From contig CP081165.1 of NCBI GenBank assembly GCA_025141675.1, forward strand, positions 14,446 through 78,445: a stretch of DNA of 64,000 bases, given 5' to 3'. Each line of letters starts with the position of its first letter. The first letter of the stretch is position 1. This DNA is from Rhodobacteraceae bacterium S2214 (lineage in GTDB: Bacteria; Pseudomonadota; Alphaproteobacteria; Rhodobacterales; Rhodobacteraceae). Positions 62,550 through 64,000 of the stretch are shown piece by piece. Under the pieces are notes generated by a model, which did no database searches, was not told where the DNA came from, and saw nothing but the letters and a program-made list of their open reading frames with translations. The translations under genes and the position numbers were made by a program.

Positions 62550-63071
62550 ATGGCTGTAGACATGTTCCTCAAGCTGGGCGACATCAAAGGTGAATCCCAG
62601 GACAAGGCACACAAAGACGAGATCGACGTGTTGGCATGGTCATGGGGCGCGTCCCAGTCCGGCACAACACACATGGGTTCTGGTTCCGGTTCCGGTAAAC
62701 CAAACTTCCAAGATCTGTCGTTTACAAAGTACGTCGACAAATCTTCCACAGACCTGATGAAGTTCCTGACAAAGGGTACTCACATCGAAACAGCGTCTTT
62801 GGTTGTTCGTAAAGCCGGTGACGGCCAGATGGAATACATCGTTCTGGATATCGCAGACATCATCGTGTCTTCGATCTCTACAGGTGGTTCCGGTGGCGAA
62901 GATCGTCTGACTGAGAACGTGACACTGAACTTTGGTGCGTATTCTTACGTTTACGTTCCACAGACAGAAGCTGGCGCGCCAGACACTGCCACAGAGTGGA
63001 AGTGGGACATCGCACAGAACACAGAAGCGTTCGACGGCACAGTTCACACACCTGCTGGCCCACAGTCTTAA
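62550..63071 (+). CDS. hcp: type VI secretion tube protein Hcp
   Basis: 173 residues. The Hcp1 pattern is clear: DMFLKLGDIKGESQDKAHKD, IDVLAWSWGASQSG and a C-terminal TEWKWDIAQNTEAFDGTVH. It forms the hexameric inner tube and carries effectors. It has AGGAGAAAG upstream and a strong hairpin after it. Confidence 0.96.
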   Translation: MAVDMFLKLGDIKGESQDKAHKDEIDVLAWSWGASQSGTTHMGSGSGSGKPNFQDLSFTKYVDKSSTDLMKFLTKGTHIETASLVVRKAGDGQMEYIVLDIADIIVSSISTGGSGGEDRLTENVTLNFGAYSYVYVPQTEAGAPDTATEWKWDIAQNTEAFDGTVHTPAGPQS

Positions 63072-63088
63072 GTGGTCCGAACAAAATT

Positions 63089-63118
63089 CCTGTCGGCGGT
63101 TTCAATACCGCCGACAGG
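63089..63118 (+). other. hairpin after hcp
   Basis: A perfect 12-base stem CCTGTCGGCGGT / ACCGCCGACAGG with loop TTCAAT lies 17 bases after hcp. No good T-run follows, so it may partly terminate or protect the hcp message and set the high Hcp to TssE ratio. Confidence 0.6.
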
Positions 63119-63204
63119 CCTTTGGACCGCCGGTAGCGCGTCCATCTAGCCACATTGCGGATCGCGCGTGCAGGCCCGCCGCATGCGAACGATAAGCAAG
63201 GCCC

Positions 63205-63783
63205 ATGAATTCAAGACAGTCCGAAGCAGACGAGAACCGCAAACGTGACCGGTATCAGCTATCGCTGATGCATGTGTTTCGCGCAGCGCACGCTGATCGG
63301 GATGCCAAAAAAGAAGCCAGTCGCGTCGAAGACGGCCACCGGACCCTGACAGAACGTAGCAAAGAACGGCGTCACGGCACCGATGAAGGCACACTGCGCC
63401 GTCACCTCAATCGTGACTTGGCCAGCTTGATGAACACCGTCAATCTTGATGCGACTGTTCCACTTGACGACTACCCCTACTTGAAGAAATCCATCGCCAA
63501 TTTCGGGTTTTCCGATCTGTCGAATGTCGCGGATTCAATGAATGGTCCTCAGATCATTGCGGATACGATTAAAAAGACATTGTGCCATTACGAACCACGC
63601 TTGATTGCCGAGACCGTCGAAGTCACTGCATCCGCCAAGCGCGATCTTGTCACAAACCGCCTAACCTTTGATATTTCAGGGGAAATGGCCGCGAGCCCCG
63701 TTGACATACCCCTGCAATTTATTGCCGAATTGGACGAAGGTGTGGGTAGGATTCAGATGACGAAGTTGCAGGTGAAAACGTGA
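63205..63783 (+). CDS. tssE: type VI secretion baseplate subunit TssE
   Basis: 192 residues, with gp25-like features: LRRHLNRDLASLMNTVN, then SIANFGFSDLSNVADSM and PRLIAETVEVTASAKRDLVTNRLTFDISGEM. The N-terminal part is longer and more charged than the T4 gp25 core. It belongs to the baseplate. The stop overlaps the next start by 4 bases (GTGA). Confidence 0.92.
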   Translation: MNSRQSEADENRKRDRYQLSLMHVFRAAHADRDAKKEASRVEDGHRTLTERSKERRHGTDEGTLRRHLNRDLASLMNTVNLDATVPLDDYPYLKKSIANFGFSDLSNVADSMNGPQIIADTIKKTLCHYEPRLIAETVEVTASAKRDLVTNRLTFDISGEMAASPVDIPLQFIAELDEGVGRIQMTKLQVKT

Positions 63784-64000
63784 AAAAGGCTTTCCGTGAC
63801 GCCTACAACCAAGAACTGTCTTTGCTTTATGAACGCGGGGCAGAATTTGCGGCGGAATATCCGTCGATTGCCGGTCGTCTTGGCGGCTTACTGCGTGAAA
63901 ATACCGATCCGGCCGTCGCCGGTTTGATGGAAGGCACGGCCTTCATGGCCGCGCGCGTGCAGCTGAAGATGGATGAGGAATTTCGGACGTTTACGACCGA
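63780..64000 (+). CDS. tssF: type VI secretion baseplate subunit TssF (3' truncated by window)
   Basis: The first 73 residues are visible: a GTG start overlapping tssE by 4 bases, then KKAFRDAYNQELSLLYERGA, with the TssF opening EFAAEYPSIAGRLGG and the GLMEGTAFMAARVQLKMDEEF motif. The gene continues past the end. TssF is a core baseplate wedge protein. Confidence 0.92.
   Translation, partial: MKKAFRDAYNQELSLLYERGAEFAAEYPSIAGRLGGLLRENTDPAVAGLMEGTAFMAARVQLKMDEEFRTFTT

Overview
The window looks like part of a large extrachromosomal replicon (plasmid or chromid) of a marine alphaproteobacterium of the Roseobacter group (Rhodobacterales). Four things support this: a DnaA-like replicase next to a parAB partition operon, an aglEFGAK alpha-glucoside locus, a smo/mtl polyol locus and a PhyR-NepR-EcfG general stress core. 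No rRNA, tRNA or CRISPR array was seen. Products were named from protein motifs read by eye; no database search was run.

Layout. 1-1180: 3' part of gnd (6-phosphogluconate dehydrogenase). 1199-7729, minus strand: a catabolic unit of an SDR, an aldehyde dehydrogenase, a DctPQM-type TRAP transporter and a separate short FAH-family hydrolase. 7794-12030: replicon maintenance, with two copies of a composite palindromic element (probable parS), parB, parA, an origin-like region with a perfect DnaA box, the DnaA-like replicase and a ccdAB toxin-antitoxin pair. 12077-19876: the alpha-glucoside ABC transporter and alpha-glucosidase (aglEFGAK), divergent from the LacI-type regulator aglR. 19977-23195: a fasciclin protein, a DenD-like dehydrogenase and a divergent SDR-FAH pair that fits sugar-acid catabolism.

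23517-35966 is a stress and envelope island. It holds DUF2254, a stand-alone receiver domain, a Crp/Fnr regulator, CsbD, an AI-2E family permease, a phospholipase D family protein, PLDc_N and DUF1328 small membrane proteins, Dps, the PhyR/NepR/EcfG/histidine-kinase core, and a run of small membrane proteins (DUF3618, holin-like, DUF202). Seven GGAAC-N17-GT(T/A) sites, all with the same spacing, lie in front of these transcription units and suggest an EcfG-controlled regulon packed around its own regulators.

36245-42984: polyol (sorbitol/mannitol) ABC transporter, AraC-type regulator and mannitol dehydrogenase. 43165-54963: a DUF2934 protein and a complete glycogen cassette (glgP-glgB-glgC-glgA-glgX-malQ). 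55046-56596: an ISNCY-like insertion sequence with imperfect terminal inverted repeats. 56717 to the end: the start of a type VI secretion locus (a possible DUF6931 protein, tagH, tssA, tssB, tssC, hcp, tssE, partial tssF), which continues past the window.

Taken together, the replicon joins sugar and polyol import with glycogen storage, general stress resistance and contact-dependent secretion, and has its own replication, partition and addiction functions.
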